A stretch of DNA of 64,000 bases from Burhinus oedicnemus (Eukaryota > Chordata > Aves > Charadriiformes > Burhinidae), in assembly GCA_008921705.1 (NCBI GenBank), contig VFFE01007486.1:3665044-3729043 (forward strand), given 5' to 3'. Shown here piece by piece: positions 1 to 13,515 of this stretch; positions within the stretch are counted from its first letter, which is position 1, and the number at the start of each line of letters is the position of its first letter. The notes under the pieces are model-generated. The model was given only the letters and a program-made list of their open reading frames with translations. It had not been told where the DNA came from and did not search any database. The position numbers and the translations under genes are program-made.

Positions 1-3000
1 TAAAGCTAAATTAAAAGCCTTAAACAATAGGTTCTAAGTGTCATTTCCCCCTTTTTTTTGCTAGTTATAAGATCAAAGAGTGAGAGAGCGAGTGTGTTGT
101 GTTTATAAGCAGTGAACATCTGATAAGTTTTATAGTCTATGCCAATTTCACTGTAGTGCCCTTTAAACCTACTGTCCCCAATTACAGAAAATAATAATAA
201 TAAAAAATCCTATAAGCAAACAGCAGTGCAAAAGACATTTCAAGGTGCAAAGGATAGTTACGTATATTCATATCCCATTAACTTTGGTGGGCGTGTAACA
301 ATTACTGCAAGCCACAGCAGGCTTCCTAGTCCCCAAAGTTTTTTGATGATTACCACCACACAAGTTTTCAGTGATTGATGTAGACTCCCTGTTACTGATC
401 AAAATCATTTTGCTTGACTCCATTTTTATGTTTCTTAGATTCATTTATCCCTCCCAAAACTTAAGAAAAAATGGCAGCATGAACACACTCTTCTTAAGTT
501 CCAAATGTAATTGGTTGTGCCATGCCATGTTCATGCTGCAGTTGTGTATCAGATCGTGTAGCTTTACGCACAGATGGATAATAAGGAACATTACTACCAA
601 ATCTGCATGGAGTTATACAATCGAAAATTGTTCCCATACACACTTCCATCTCTGATTTAAATGTTTGCCTTATGTCTTTAAAGTGCATGTCAACAGAATC
701 TGGGAGCATACACTTACTCACATTGTCATCAGAACGCTATCATGTCAGAAATATTCATACCTCTACTGAAATAACATGAAATAACCTTAAATGTATTACT
801 CAGCATAAGTAATTTCTCTATTATTCAGCACTGCTACCTAGTGAAAAAGCTTACATTTTTGTTTACTGCTGTAGGCACAGTGTATTGGACAGTAGGATAA
901 GTCTTTAACTGGAAAAGTCTTCTACAATTTAGTTTCCTGGTGGTTTTCTATTCCCCTTGCATTGTACTTCCAATGCAGATGCTCAGTCCACGTGTTGTTT
1001 CCAAATTTTTCATGCAACCTATACAAATCTGTATGTTCTTTATCTAGCCACATTGATCAGTTTGGACCTGGCTAATGCGGATAATAATTCCATGATTATC
1101 CACAGGTTCTGGCCTAATCACTGTGGTATTACGATCTGATCAACACTTTTCACTGATCTTATTTTTCCAAAGTTTATCTGATTTTTATTTAAAGGCAACC
1201 TTCCTAAATTCTTCTTGGCACAAGAGCCAACATTTCTGTATTAATAAATAAGGACCTCAAATCTGTCTTCAGTCCAATGAGAATTTTCTTTGACAACAAG
1301 GAAGTTGCTTCTACTCCTGTTATGCCCCTATGTTTCCACTTCCTGCAAAATCACAAACTCCAACTTAACCCATTTGTTGGACGCCCACAATTTATAATAC
1401 CAAATAGGCCTTCACTTCCTATGATGTCCAATAAGTGAGATGGATACTCTTCCAACTGAACTCATCATGATACCATACTCCTTTCCCTATATTATAGTTC
1501 AAAGTACCAAGAGCTGTCAACAAATGTAACAGGCGAAATAAGAATCTAGACTCCAAACATTTATCTTCTGTCCTACCAGGGATAAAGAGAAATGCTGAAG
1601 TCACTGCTGACTCATGAAATATCTGTTACCAGAAAACAACCTACTTCTTCAGGAATGAGATTTTCCAGTATAGCCTGTATCACTGATGTTTGGTGACATG
1701 CTAAGAGCCTAAATAGCCTAGACTAAAAAAGTGGAATACGGATAATTAAAACAGGCCAAGAAGAAAGGCAAAAATTCATTCATTTTCTCAAACATCAAAA
1801 CAGTGTCTCAAAGAAGACAGTACTGTTCAAGATGAGAGTCAAATTTTATACACCTTTATGAATGTCTAAAGACTGATAAAGAAATTCACTGATACGGGTA
1901 TTGCTGATTTCAGCTAGGTCATATTGGGAGATTACAGCATAAAGTGGAAGGGTCAATAGTGAAAAGCTCTGTAAGTAATCTCTTTGTTGTCCTCACTAGG
2001 ATTTTCATGGCACCTACCCAGTTCAACTCCATTCTGCATCCTGTTACATCCTAATCTTTTACCAAAAGATCTTCAATCTAAATACACAGTGGAAATGCTG
2101 TCTTGGTTGAAGCATCAGCTTAAGGCAAGTTTCAGGCACAGAATATGAAGTCACTGTGAGGAAACTCATTATCACAGATCATTACATCAATCTCAGGCCT
2201 TCTTTTCCAATGTCCATGTCTCAGGGCGTTTATAAAACTGCTTCAAGTCTGCGGTGAAGACTGTATTTAATAACTGTCTTCCTCTGGAATAGTGGAGTGC
2301 TCTACAGTAATTGAAGTTTTTATCTAGGCAAGAGACAAGATTTTCTCACAGACCTTTCAAAACTGTGAAATGGGCCCACTCACCAAGTAATAAACTTTAG
2401 AAATCTCACCACCTTTTGCTCGAAGGCCAAAGCATATTTCTTTTAGATGGATTTGTAAAACCATAACTGTATCTATAAAAAGAGAACAAATCAAAAGAAG
2501 CTCTACCAAAACAAATCCAAACATACTTTTCCCTATGGGAATGAAATCTGAAAAACAAATACCCCATGCTATTGCTCAGTGTCTTATTGAGGGTGCTCAG
2601 ACACCAAATTAAGGGATGCGATAAAAGAACTAGGTCTGAAAGCATATACATACAAAGGTATTCATACAAGAAGAGTATCTCTAGGTGAAATATCTGTAGA
2701 CCAGAAATGCTCACCATTTAACCATATTTATTGTTTGACCTCTCACCCCTAGGTCAAAGTTCTGAATAGTTACCGATTTAAAAGTTTCCAAACAAAACAA
2801 TCCAATATTACATGTGGAAATACATTTTCAAATACTTTTACATACTTTTGCATGAACGCACTCTCAGTCATTTTACTGGGCAAATTATATTCCTTAGATT
2901 TAAGCTATGACCCATCCTTCAGAGCTTTTTCATCTAAACAAGCATTGCCTGACCTTTTTTTACTGCATCTGGAATTTTCAGCGACCAGACATACCTATTA

Positions 3001-5728
3001 TTGTCAAAATCCTACATCTAGACTAGAAGAGATGTAGTAAGCAAAACTATTATGTAATTTCTATCTAAAGATTCATATCAACTCTTACTAACATCATAAG
3101 CCCATCTGCTTCGTTTGACTTTATCCCTTTGATTTTCTCTGATGGTGTTTTAAATCCCTTGTCATTTTCTGTTTTCTGCCACATGTCTACCATATGTATT
3201 GCATAAAAATAAAGGTTATTTTTCTACCACCCACCTATAAAGACTATTCAGCTACTAGAGTGTGCTGAAAATTCTGCTTGGGAATTTACTCTAAACTGAA
3301 GATAATCAACCTGTGAAAAGCCAGTCTACAATATACAATAAGAATCCTAAAAGTTGGCAAACGGAAGATAACCACTTGACCAAACAAGCATGTTATTTAT
3401 TACCTACCCTGGAATGAGAATCAGGTCTCCAGAGATGAAGGGCTAGGGCACTAAGCCCTCATTCTAGGGCTGGAAAAACTGTTTGCCTCTCCACGTTGTT
3501 TACTGAGTTTAATCATTTCTCTGTTTCCTTGTTGTCCAAAATTCAAAGCACAGTTTGGCTGTACTGAAGCTCTAAAAAGTCTTGGCTTCAGCTGGAAAGA
3601 TTCCACCTAATGGATGTGTCACACTTGTGGAGACTGCTATTATTTGAGACAGGGGATATCTTCATTCTACAGTGTTCCTACAGCAACCCAAAGTTTGGAA
3701 GGCAAAAACCCAGCACTATCCGTGATCTCAGATTTCCTCTCTGTTCCTTCCTTGAAGCATTTATATATTCAATATTCCGTATGAAAGTACAAGTTCGAAG
3801 CTTTGTTTCTTAAAGGTGTCTATTGGTCATCGTAAGTGTATTCAGAATACACTGCTAAAATGCATGATTTCCATGAGTAAGCTACTAAAGAAATGTTTTT
3901 TCAGTTATGTCCTGGAGTGCAAGCTCAGAAGTGTGCAAAACCACAAGCAGAGCAAATTCTTTAAATAACAAATGTGTACGTTTTTTGTTTATATGTAGCT
4001 CTTCATGTCAAAAAATAATCTTCTTGCTTTGGTGAGATAAATCTGATGACACAGTCTTGAAATATATTTTTGCTCTATGCCACTTTTATCTCCTTTGTAA
4101 CATTCTCTAATGTGACTGCCAGAATGCTGTTCTAATTTGGGGGGTAATTTTCTATACGAGAACTGACAAAATGAAAATAAATTCAAAGTTCCAGGAAATA
4201 ATGAGTTCCCGATTATGTGTCTGATTACTGTCAGCTCGAGGAATGTACAGACTTCAGAAATGGAGACCACTTTTGCTTTCACCAAACTGGGAGCCCTGAG
4301 CTGACAGCACAGGCAGAAGGCTTTCAAGTACTTTTAAATCCTGCTCAGTTCTACATGAGAGTTATTTTGAGGTCATGTTCACGTTTCTAGACTGAATAAG
4401 ATTCTCTGGTAGAGACATCTGAGTCTTATCTGCCTATTTCTGGCTTTGTTTGAGAATGTTTATATTATTCAATGTGGGAGACTTGAACTCATGACAAGGA
4501 ACATGATAAATTTTCTTAATCAAACTGGGTATCAAGAGGTGGTCTGTCATCATTTCCCTTTTGTTGCACTGTGAATGAAAGCAAATAAGGAGCATCCAGT
4601 GTGATCCCCACTTCTGTTTCAAGTCTCCCCACCAAGTCATTAAACATTCTCTGGCCTTTGTCAACAGCCTGGTAAACATCCAGAGAAAGAATCAGAATAA
4701 AATAGTTTATTTAACATTCCTCTCCTCCAACTGCTGATTAGGATAAATAGTTTGGATAAAAAGCCTATCTGATCCAAAAATCACAAAAAGAAAGGATTCA
4801 GCTATCAGCAAAGTTTAGATTTGGTTTCAAATATTTTTAAACAGCAAAAGAGTTTTTTGTACTCTTTGATATTTTCTCCATCCTCAGCACATCATGTTAG
4901 CACCGTGTCAAAGCAAAACATCAACATCAAATGATCACTGGGTAAACTCCAGTGAACTGGAGTGAAAGGCTTGAGGCTGAAATTCCAGGCACAATATAAA
5001 ATTTGGAAAGATGCCAGAACAGAGTTCTTTTTAAACTGCCTAAAAAGCTGAGGAATTGATACCTAGCAAATCCCTTCATTGACCTAATAGTTTGGAAATT
5101 GCTAATTCTGGTCAGACTGATGAGTCCTTTGAGCCAGGATCATTTCCTCTGACAGGGAAAAGTGTCAAATGATTCAAAGAAAAACAGAGTCTTCTTCCTC
5201 TGACCACCATTGTGCTCATCCGTAATGAAAACAAAGCAACACTATGCCTAACAGAAAGCATATACCTAGCACGCAGAAACTCGCTGTCGGCTCGGGATGT
5301 GAAACAGAAGAATTCAAGATCATTTTATATTTTTATCCTTGACAAAGTGATTTTGTAATCCTAATCTCTTTACCTTAAAATTTTGGGGGGCACAATACTC
5401 CCCAATAGTTAATTATGTGCTCTGAAAATATTTCTTTTTATCTACAGTAATCTTGTTGCCATTTAAGTTTGCCAACTGTCCCATTGCTCTTGTGTTACAC
5501 CGCAGTAAACAGAAACAGCTAAACGATCATAACAGCATTCAGAACTATCATGTCAGATGCTTAGCCAGCATAGATTAGAATAGCTCTATTGCGTTCAACC
5601 ATCATTTAAAATATTGAATGACTACAAAAGGCTTAAATGCCCATTCTCAGTGATTGAGTTCTGTAAGAAACAGTCAATCAACAGTTACTTTTTATTGTAT
5701 GTCTGATATGTTTAATATCCCCTAAACA
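1..5728. other. Unique AT-rich DNA, no gene seen
   Basis: The open frames here are at most 112 codons and carry no recognisable domain. Nothing beyond the (AAT)n at 190 and a GA/GT-rich stretch near 75-100 stands out. Confidence 0.6.
190..206 (+). repeat. (AAT)n short microsatellite
   Basis: About five AAT units followed by an A run. Confidence 0.7.
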
Positions 5729-5800
5729 TTGGGTCAGATCATCAGTTAACATAAATCAGCAAAGCTGAAGTTACTGGATCAGTTTACACAACTGAGAATG
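5729..5800. repeat. Palindromic interspersed repeat, eroded copy
   Basis: The left arm 'gatcatcagttaacataaat' plus 'cagc' and the right arm 'gatcagtttacacaactgag' plus 'aat' are imperfect reverse complements. They surround 'gctgaagttactgg', the remnant of the family centre. This is the same family as the 40247-40345 copy; compare 'cctcagct...taaatt' there. Confidence 0.55.
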
Positions 5801-7137
5801 TTGCCTGTGGCTTTCCCACAGTAATAAAGTTAGACCACATACCCACTTTGGCTGAAATATTTGAAAACATCCAAACGATCTGCATGCTTAGCTCTCTTTA
5901 ACAAGAATTGGGGATAATCTTATTCATCTATCTGATGGGCAATTTCTATTTGTAAAGCACAGATCCCCATCGTGCACACACATGCCAGAATGATAGAAAG
6001 CAAGAAAATTCCACAAATGAATTCCACAAAGGAATATTTTTTTTATATATATATAGTCTTTTATCAAGAAACTGTAACCACAGAATATGATTACATTTCT
6101 CAAGTGAAAACTGCTGCTAAAACATAAAATGGTGAGCTCATTTCTAATTTTAAAAAATATATACCAGTAAATTTCTCTTGAGAAAAAGTTACACAATATT
6201 GGCACATAAAATAATGCATGGCTTTAGATTTCATGGTTAATATATTAGTAAAATAAGAATAATAGAATAACTTAAGAGTCAAGAAGCAGTTAAAAATAGG
6301 TCATTTTTCATTTTTCTATTGTTTATGAAAAGACAGTTAAGATTAGCTTTTTCAAAACCACTTCTAGGAAGTGGCTACATACCTGTACCAGTTGACTGAA
6401 GTAGAGGGTTTATCACTAAATTCACCACTGAAAATAATTAATGTTCCCACAGTAACTCTGAATGTGCAGTGTAAAAGTTTTAATATCCCACATCATAGGA
6501 ATGAAGTCACTTTAAAATCTTACAACTTTATAAACAGTCTCAAAAATATTCATGATTTTCCTGAGAGCTACAGCTGGTTTCTCTATTTATTAAGTCCCTC
6601 TTTCTTAAAGTTTAGAAGAGCTGGCTGAAAAGATGATCAGCACAAACTGAACAAATGCTGGAACCAGAATCAGAGACAGAGAAATGCCCTCTTCTGAAAG
6701 TGAATGTTTGAAAGATAACCATCCTCACAACACCAGGGAGCGCTAAGGAGTATTTCACCAGGATGGAGAGAGCAACACCTGTTTGCTACTTCACACAAAG
6801 AATTTCGTGCACGTAATTTAAAGTAGGGCCTGTGAAATACATGTATAAGGACAGTGTATTCTCACTGCAGTGAGAGTATGTATAAAAGCTCAATTCCATT
6901 ATTTTGACATCAATTCTGAATCAGAGTGAAAACAGAAACGTTATTCAAGAAATATGAAGTTTGAAACTTCTCACTTCAGAGTCACCCTCCTGTACTTCAG
7001 CATTTCATTTCACAAACTACTGCAAGACTGCTCCCAGGCAGCTCAGCCACAGCGCATCACAGGAGGATGGTCTGGGTTGGCACAACGAAAGTGTGAGAAC
7101 TCCAGCTCATCATTACAGCTCATCCCGGTGAGCTGGG
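5801..7137. other. Unique AT-rich DNA, no gene seen
   Basis: Contains a short TA alternation near 6043-6055 and nothing else recognised. Confidence 0.6.
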
Positions 7138-7205
7138 GAAACAAATAAATAAATAAGAAAATAAAACAAATAAATCAAATTAATAAAGAAAAAATAAATA
7201 AAATT
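7138..7205 (+). repeat. A-rich (AAAT)n-like low-complexity tract
   Basis: Interrupted AAAT/AATA units ('aaataaataaataagaaaat') extend for about 68 bases. No SINE or LINE body was recognised upstream, so it is probably not a retroposon tail. Confidence 0.8.
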
Positions 7206-8029
7206 AGTTATCTTCTTACAAACGGGGGGGACGACTATTTTGACTCAAGTTCAACATTTCTACTTCAACATTTTGGTATTGACTCCTCATATTCACCCTC
7301 TTACAATTAAGAAGAAATTTTTGCTGCACTTAAGAAAGGACACAAAACTTCTTCTGCAGTAGTATTGTTTGTTTGCATTTTTTTCAGCTAGTACTATTCA
7401 TAATAGTGGATCTAAAAGGAAAGAAAAGCAGCAGCTGTATGCTGCCACTGAAGGTGAGGAATACAATGATACAGCAGTAGCACGCAGATAGCAGAAGAGA
7501 GAGGAAGCCCAATATCATTTCTTATCTGCAGAAGTCAGCCTGGAGCTGGATCTCCTAGAAAGCACTAAAAGATCATTTTTTTTTTTCTTTTCTTTTTCCA
7601 AAAAGGCAATATGATTTGAACACAGAAAAAACACTGGAAAAGCAATACAGAAAATACTTGTTAAATTTGGTTATTCGAGTTTGGAACTGATAGCCTGGAA
7701 AGTTCGTTTCAAATTGTTGTATGCCATCTGTAAAATGATTACATATGCATAAAACAACCTTGGGGAAAAAAGGAAAAAGGGAGAAGAATTGACCAGTGGA
7801 ATCCCTTGTGAAAGTATGTTTAAAAATACTGAGGTTTAACACAAACCAAAAAAAGTCAGGAAATTCTAACTTAAACCTAACAACTCCATCCTGAACCCAT
7901 GCTGCTGAGAAAAATAAAAGGAACAATGCTGAGATTTCAGAACAGATCTGCAACTTTAACTGAGCTTCCTGGTTCCTCTCTCTTTGTTAAACACTTCTAA
8001 TGTTAGCATTTAAATAAATAGTTAACTGC
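7206..8029. other. Unique DNA, no gene seen
   Basis: A 126-codon minus frame (7573-7953) is Phe/Lys-rich, ends in a Lys/Glu run encoded by a T-rich tract and matches no known family, so it is treated as chance. Confidence 0.55.
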
Positions 8030-8640
8030 ATTTATCACTGCTCTTAACAAATAATATGTTTTGCAGCCTTACTATAGAGTAGGTTCATTTGCTGCAGCCA
8101 AAGCCCTGGGTTTAAGCACTTTTCATGATGTTTCTTGTGTAAACAAACATCAGTGAAGCTTTGTGAAGATTCAGTTTTATGGTAGCTTCCTAATGTGGTC
8201 CGGTGCCTAAGTAAAAGAGGGTTTTTTCAGGTTGTCTCCTTGGAATGATGCAGTATTTTTCATTTTGTAAAAATACATAAAATTATTGAGTCATAATTTT
8301 ATTTGTATGCCAAAATGATCATATTTGATCATTATTTCTACTGTTACGGTGATACATTTTATATTTACTGCCATTGGAAATAATCAGTATGTTGGCATTT
8401 TCTTTTCAGTTGTTAGTGATTTGCTGTTTTGTTTGATCTTGGATATGCTGCGGGCATAAACGTGCTTCTGCAATGTGCTTACCTGTGATATTTAGATGAT
8501 ATTTATTTTGCACAGTATTTATTTTCCTTTCTAATGATTATTGCACTCACATTCAGCACTCAGAGAAAAGAAACCTTGAAGCTTGCTCAATCAGATGAAA
8601 TGTATATTTTAAATGTGTATTTTAAAATTGTCCAATAAAA
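8030..8640. promoter_or_regulatory. Candidate conserved non-coding element
   Basis: A high-complexity, AT-rich, repeat-free block with many homeodomain- and POU/SOX-like words ('taaaattattgagtcataat', 'gatcatatttgatcattatt', 'gtgtaaacaaacatc' forkhead-like). No open frame runs through it. The call is an impression from composition and is not proven. Confidence 0.28.
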
Positions 8641-11600
8641 GTGAGACCGTTCATGCTTACATTCTGATTTAGCAACAATGCTCACCTAGTCAGAAGACAG
8701 ATGTAAAACCATGCTATTCTTCTGCCAGTCAACAAGAAGCAATGTTATTATGCAATATGAGTTTCCAAATTCAGACAGCACATTGCAGCTTGGATTTTAT
8801 TTTATCAACTAAATACATTTACACACATCTACAAAAGTTCGCAACATTTCCATTGGTATACTGAAAGCAGAAAATGACCAAACAATATTCACTTGAATTA
8901 TCTGTTGAGTTTTCCCCTCAAGTCCCACCAGTGACTGAGCCCTTCTCACAAGACAAGGACCGTTTCAATAGCTCTCTTCAGAAAGTACATGTCCATACAA
9001 GCTGATCTTCAATCACTCTTCAATTAACATTTAAGAACCTGAATATTCATTTGTTTTACTCACTGATTTTATAAAAACTGCTTTTTCTTCTAATTTGACC
9101 ACCTGTTTGCTGTTATGCTGAGTTCAGTGTAGGTCTCAATGAAAACATTTCTACTGTTGGCTGACCCAAATGGACACTGATTGTATAACAGCTGCAGTTT
9201 GATAGGTGCAGAAGATGAGCCTGTGGAAAATGTGGCAATGTGTTTTGCAGACTTAAAAAAAGAAAAAAACATAAAACAATGCTTTGTTCAAAAGCAGGCA
9301 CTCAGTCAGGATTACGATTATGGGTTTTTATGTTTTATTCTGATAGGCAATGTGTGAATATTAAGCATAAGATAGTCCCTTTACTGAAATCAGAGTAGGC
9401 AAGATATCCCAGAATAGAGCAGAATGGAGCGTCGGGGGCACACATAATTTCAGTCCCATGCTTTTGGAAGCACTGAGTAGTCATGACTTAAGCTAGAACT
9501 GAGTATAGAAAACAAAGCAGAGAAGGTACAAATCAAAGACGGCAAGAGCATATGTGAAAAGACTATCAGAGGATGGGAGGAAGCAAGAGAAATTTGGAGC
9601 TAACAGTCTGTTTGCTTAGGGAGAGAATCTAGTCAAAACCAAGAAAGATTCAGCCAAAATCATCATGATTTTTGTTTGTTTTATTAGGTTTTCTTTGTCA
9701 GTAAGTATGAGCAAATGCTTCTAAACTGCTATACTGAAGAACAAAAATATTTTCAGATACAGAAGCCTCACATATATCTATTATACCTCCACGTGTGGGA
9801 TAAATATGATCCAAGGGTGGAACAAAGTTCTGCAATGAGCAAGAAGAGAGAAATTATACATTCCAGAAGTCTTTTAAAATATCATAGTGGCATCTAGTGA
9901 GAAAAGCATCAGTTTCTATTGGGAAGAAATTCAAATGTGGTATTGAATACTGAATTAGCTAGAAAAACAACTCAGAGGAGTTAAAAACACCTCCAGTAAT
10001 TAAAGGATGAATCACAGTTCTGACCAGAAACTACATCACATGAAAGATGAACATGTAGGTTTCACCATATTAAAGAATGCAAATGGAAACATTCCTAGGC
10101 CACATTACTTCTGCTCTGCCAGCAAATTAAAAAAAATAACAAAAAACAAAAACCAAACTCCATCTCCTCCACATTCCCAGTGGCTTGTTTTAGTAACTTC
10201 TCTCTGCCTACATAGAGAAAGAGGACTATATTTTCACAGATGGAAATAAGTGACTCTCCTCTGCCAGGATTTGGCAACTGCTGCCCCATATTGGAGGATC
10301 TGGGAACTCAAACTGCAGCAAATTATGCAAAATGTATGTTATATACAGCATAGTTTGTCTTGTAAAGTAGCAAGATATTCAAGTAAAGGGAATGGATTCA
10401 CGTAACAGTTTGGAGAAAATTCTACAACAGCTGCAAGGACTGATTCAGACCTCTTTCTCGAAATGCTGAACTATCAGTACAGAAATTTGCATGATCTTGT
10501 AGCTGAACATGAAACAATGTAGTGAATATGCAGTCTTCCTGAGAATTTTTATTCATCCCTGGACATTTGGAGTCCTGAAGCTGCAGACCCACCCAGTTCT
10601 ATGTGAATGTATAGAATTATTCCATGCTTATGTACTACAGCACACTGCTTGAAAATGTACTTTTCAGTCCCATCATATTGACCATATTATGCATGCACAC
10701 GGGGGATAAAAAAAAAACAACATGGCAAAAAAAAGGCAAAACAGGTGTGATAAGAGAGTCTTGCTGTAAAAAAAGTCCAAAATTACTGCTGGGGCTTAGG
10801 GCTTGCTTGAGGTCCAGATTACAATTATATTCCTTTCTGCAATAAATTGGAAGAATATCTTGAAAATAAAGGAATACAGTTATGCTGTAGCAAAATTGTT
10901 TAAAAAAAATTTTCTTTGTGTGTTCTGTCAGTGGTTCTCCAGGTATTTAACAAACAATTTATCAGCTGCCTTCTACACACAAGGAATCTAAGACATTCAT
11001 CAGCTATTTCCTCAGGCTCATAACAGAGTTTTGGCAAAGCTGGAATCAATTCCCATTGCTGCTTTCTCCCTTTGTACATAAGCATGACAGTGGTTGACCT
11101 GGCAGCTCATCTGAATTAGCCCTACCGAGTCTTGATATTGATTATTTTTCTAGCTTTTAGTTTTATGTTTTTCTTGCATCTACTGGGCTTCAGCCCTCCT
11201 TTCTTCTTGGAGTGGGAGAAAACAAAGCAAGCAACTAATTAATACAGAAAAAAAAGCAAGGAAACTCCAAACATATCGAGTTACCTTTCTGGTTTATATC
11301 ACCCAATGTGTTATCATTTTGCTGAAGCCCTGCATGAGAAGGACCCACTTTCCTTCCAGCCCTGGGGCAATGATTGAAATATAACGTACTCCCATGAGCA
11401 GAGTGCACCTTTGGAAGTTTTGGAATAGCTATTCTGGAACTCTTCATGTCGATCTATTTTGAATAGATTTCAAACTGTAGATAATGAGATCAGCTGTAGT
11501 AACAGAAGCTCTAACATTCCCCAGGTGGAACATGGGACTGTAAACCTGGAAAACTGCAGACTTGCCTAACACCTAAATACTAAGGATGAAGTCTGTGCCT

Positions 11601-11790
11601 TACTGAGATCGTTAGGAATTTTTGTTAGCACAAAAGATATTCTGAAGAGCTTAATGTCAGTGCAATGCAATGACAGAAAAATACTTTCTTTGGATGTGTA
11701 AAACTGAGAATATTAAGCAATGAGAAGGGAGTAATCCAGCTGCTGTTATGCACAGCACTCATAAGGCAAGTACTTGTGTCTGCCCTTTGG
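8641..11790. other. Unique DNA, no gene seen
   Basis: A-rich patches occur at 10130-10155 and 10700-10740. No recognisable coding, RNA or repeat landmarks. Confidence 0.55.
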
Positions 11791-11885
11791 GGAGGATATC
11801 AAATCCTGGAGTTCAAAGGAGGGTCACAGAAATGACACAGGGCCTGGAAAACAAGTCTTCTCAACCAAGGCTTAAGGAGAGCTGC
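11791..11885 (+). mobile_element. Possible decayed CR1 fragment
   Basis: The words 'gttcaaaggagggtcacaga', 'cacagggcctggaaaacaag' and 'aaggcttaaggagagct' follow the order of the CR1 ORF2 C-terminal segment (intact: 'gtccagagaagggcaac', 'ggtctggagaacatg', 'gaggagcagctgaga', also seen at 60775-60845 in this window). No start or 3' end can be defined. Confidence 0.45.
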
Positions 11886-12589
11886 TTATCAGACATAAGC
11901 TCGAGCGCAGACTACAGGCACACACAAGAAGAAATTCTGCAAAATAAGAAGCAGCTTTTCAGCCTTTTTGACGAGGACTTTACAAGACTCATTTTCTGAA
12001 CACTAGCTTAATAAAATCCAATCCTTAAACATGACAATACCTTATGAGTGAAGATGATTAAACATAGGGAAAGTCAGGGACTATGGCATCGAGTTTCTAA
12101 AGGTGAAACTAACTCTCTTTCTAATAAAATGTTTGCTCTCATTGATCTTAAAAGAAAATTTCTTTGGCCTCTTCTTCCACAGATAAGTATGTTGATATAG
12201 GTGAAGAGGTAGTGCGAGGAAACAGCCAAATGGAAGTGCAGTCCTTTCAGATGTCCAGACTGATGGACCTATATCTCCTACATCCCCTCACCTTAGGTAC
12301 AACTGTAGATATTGCACCTCCATGTTAAGTGACACATTTCATGCTTCGAGGTTTCACATAAAAGTCAGGAAGAACTATTTCATTTCTGCTTTACATAGTG
12401 TAATGCCTTTCTTTTTTGGTTTTGGTTATTTTTTTTGTTGTTGGTTTTGGGTTTTTTGTTTTGTTGTTGTTCCAATTGTCACCTTTCTCTTACACATCAG
12501 AGACAGACCACAGCTGGGGAATGGATGCTAAGAGAGCAGAGAAATAAAACCATCTTTCTGGCCCCTGGCTGGTTCATCTCACTTACACC
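11886..12589. other. Unique DNA up to the GC-rich island, no gene seen
   Basis: Contains the T/G tract at 12411. Otherwise nothing recognised. Confidence 0.55.
12411..12472 (+). repeat. T/G low-complexity tract
   Basis: An interrupted run of TTTG, TTG and T blocks ('ttttttttgttgttggtttt'). Only T and G occur for long stretches, with a few A bases and C bases at its edges. Confidence 0.8.
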
Positions 12590-13045
12590 CTCATGCTGAC
12601 CACGGATGTGGCTGTCACGGCACATCCGGGGCTCCCCCAAGGGCTCCCCGGGGATGGTCAGGTATGGACCTGGCAGCCAGGGCCTGTCCCACCACCCCAG
12701 CCAGGCACAGGGTAGCCGGGGGGCAGCGGGGGCAGCCCTAACCCTGGGGCATTGGGCACCTCCCTGAGGAATGGGCCTGACTGGGCCATGGGCCCCTAGA
12801 TGGGCTCAACTCGGAGGGGCCCTTGGCCAGGCGGTGCTGCCGGGAGCTGGAGACCAGCCCTGCTGCAGCATCACTGGGGCAGGGACAGATGGCCTCAGGG
12901 TGCTGACATGGGTTCCTGGGCCATGGGCAGGGTGGGGGAGGCCGGTCAGGGACAGTCAGGCCTGGCAGTGCCAGTGGGGCCCTGACATTGGGTCCAGCAG
13001 AAGTTTCCTGCAGCACTCTGACAGGGACCTGTACATGGCATGCGG
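12590..13045. other. GC-rich island in AT-rich DNA
   Basis: About 450 bases with strikingly high G+C and many GGG/CCC runs begin near 'catgctgaccacgg' and end near 'gtacatggcatgcgg'; both flanks are AT-rich. CpG is present but not dense (for example near 12617, 12629, 12648, 12828 and 12840), so it is not a typical CpG-island promoter. Open frames exist on both strands (12771-13082 plus, 12738-13016 minus). Their translations are Pro/Gly/Ala-rich without a recognisable domain and are likely compositional artefacts. It could be a degraded minisatellite, the GC-rich 5' part of a retroelement, or a regulatory element. Confidence 0.7.
12910..12938 (+). other. G-quadruplex motif
   Basis: Five G-runs of at least three lie within 29 bases, with loops of 5, 4, 2 and 1 bases (ending 'gggcagggtggggg'). 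This satisfies the standard G3N1-7 rule. A second, looser G-rich cluster lies at 12711-12750. Confidence 0.85.
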
Positions 13046-13441
13046 CTGGCCTGCTAGGACCATTCCAGCACTTTTAATCTAATCAATTCTGTATCATTTC
13101 AGGGCATTTGTTATTTGTGCAGGTCCTCTTTCACACAGCTTTGCTGCCGAGAGTCAAAACATTTTGTGCCACTGCAGTAGGGGGGTGGGTGAGATCTACG
13201 GCAGTCAGCACTAGCAGTGCAAGGCCAAAGGATGCCTTACCCCGGTACACTCCCCATCCCTTCTCACATATCTCTTGTGTCCCACAGAATACCAGATACA
13301 TTTTGAGTAATGACATCATTGAGTTAAACCCTGAAATTTTCTCTCTGGATTAGTCAGAGCACATCCACATAAACGAGCGCACTGCAATAGGGTTTGTAGC
13401 AACTCCCCCATGGATTCTTTTAGCATGGGCTGAATCCAAGG

Positions 13442-13515
13442 TGATTCTCCCATTTTACAAAAGGGAGTGTCCCTGTTGCAGGGTAGCAGTGATTAGTGAC
13501 TGACTTGCTTGATTA
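13442..13515 (+). mobile_element. Possible MIR scrap
   Basis: The words 'tctcccattttacaaaaggg' and 'gattagtgactgacttgctt' resemble the MIR segment 'cccattttacagatgggg' followed by 'gttaagtgacttgcc'. The spacing is roughly right, but only these two words support it. Confidence 0.3.

Noticed and set aside
3420..3540. Possible MIR complement ('ttgtttactgagtttaatca', 'ctctgtttccttgttgtcc')
   Set aside because: Only one vague match to the MIR 'cctcagtttcctcatctg' region, with no other landmarks in order.
7573..7953. 126-codon minus-strand frame
   Set aside because: Phe- and Lys-rich from low-complexity T/A sequence. No recognisable domain.
12771..13082. Overlapping open frames of about 100 codons on both strands in the GC-rich island
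   Set aside because: Stop codons are rare in GC-rich DNA. The peptides are Pro/Gly/Ala-rich without a domain, and frames are open on both strands at once.
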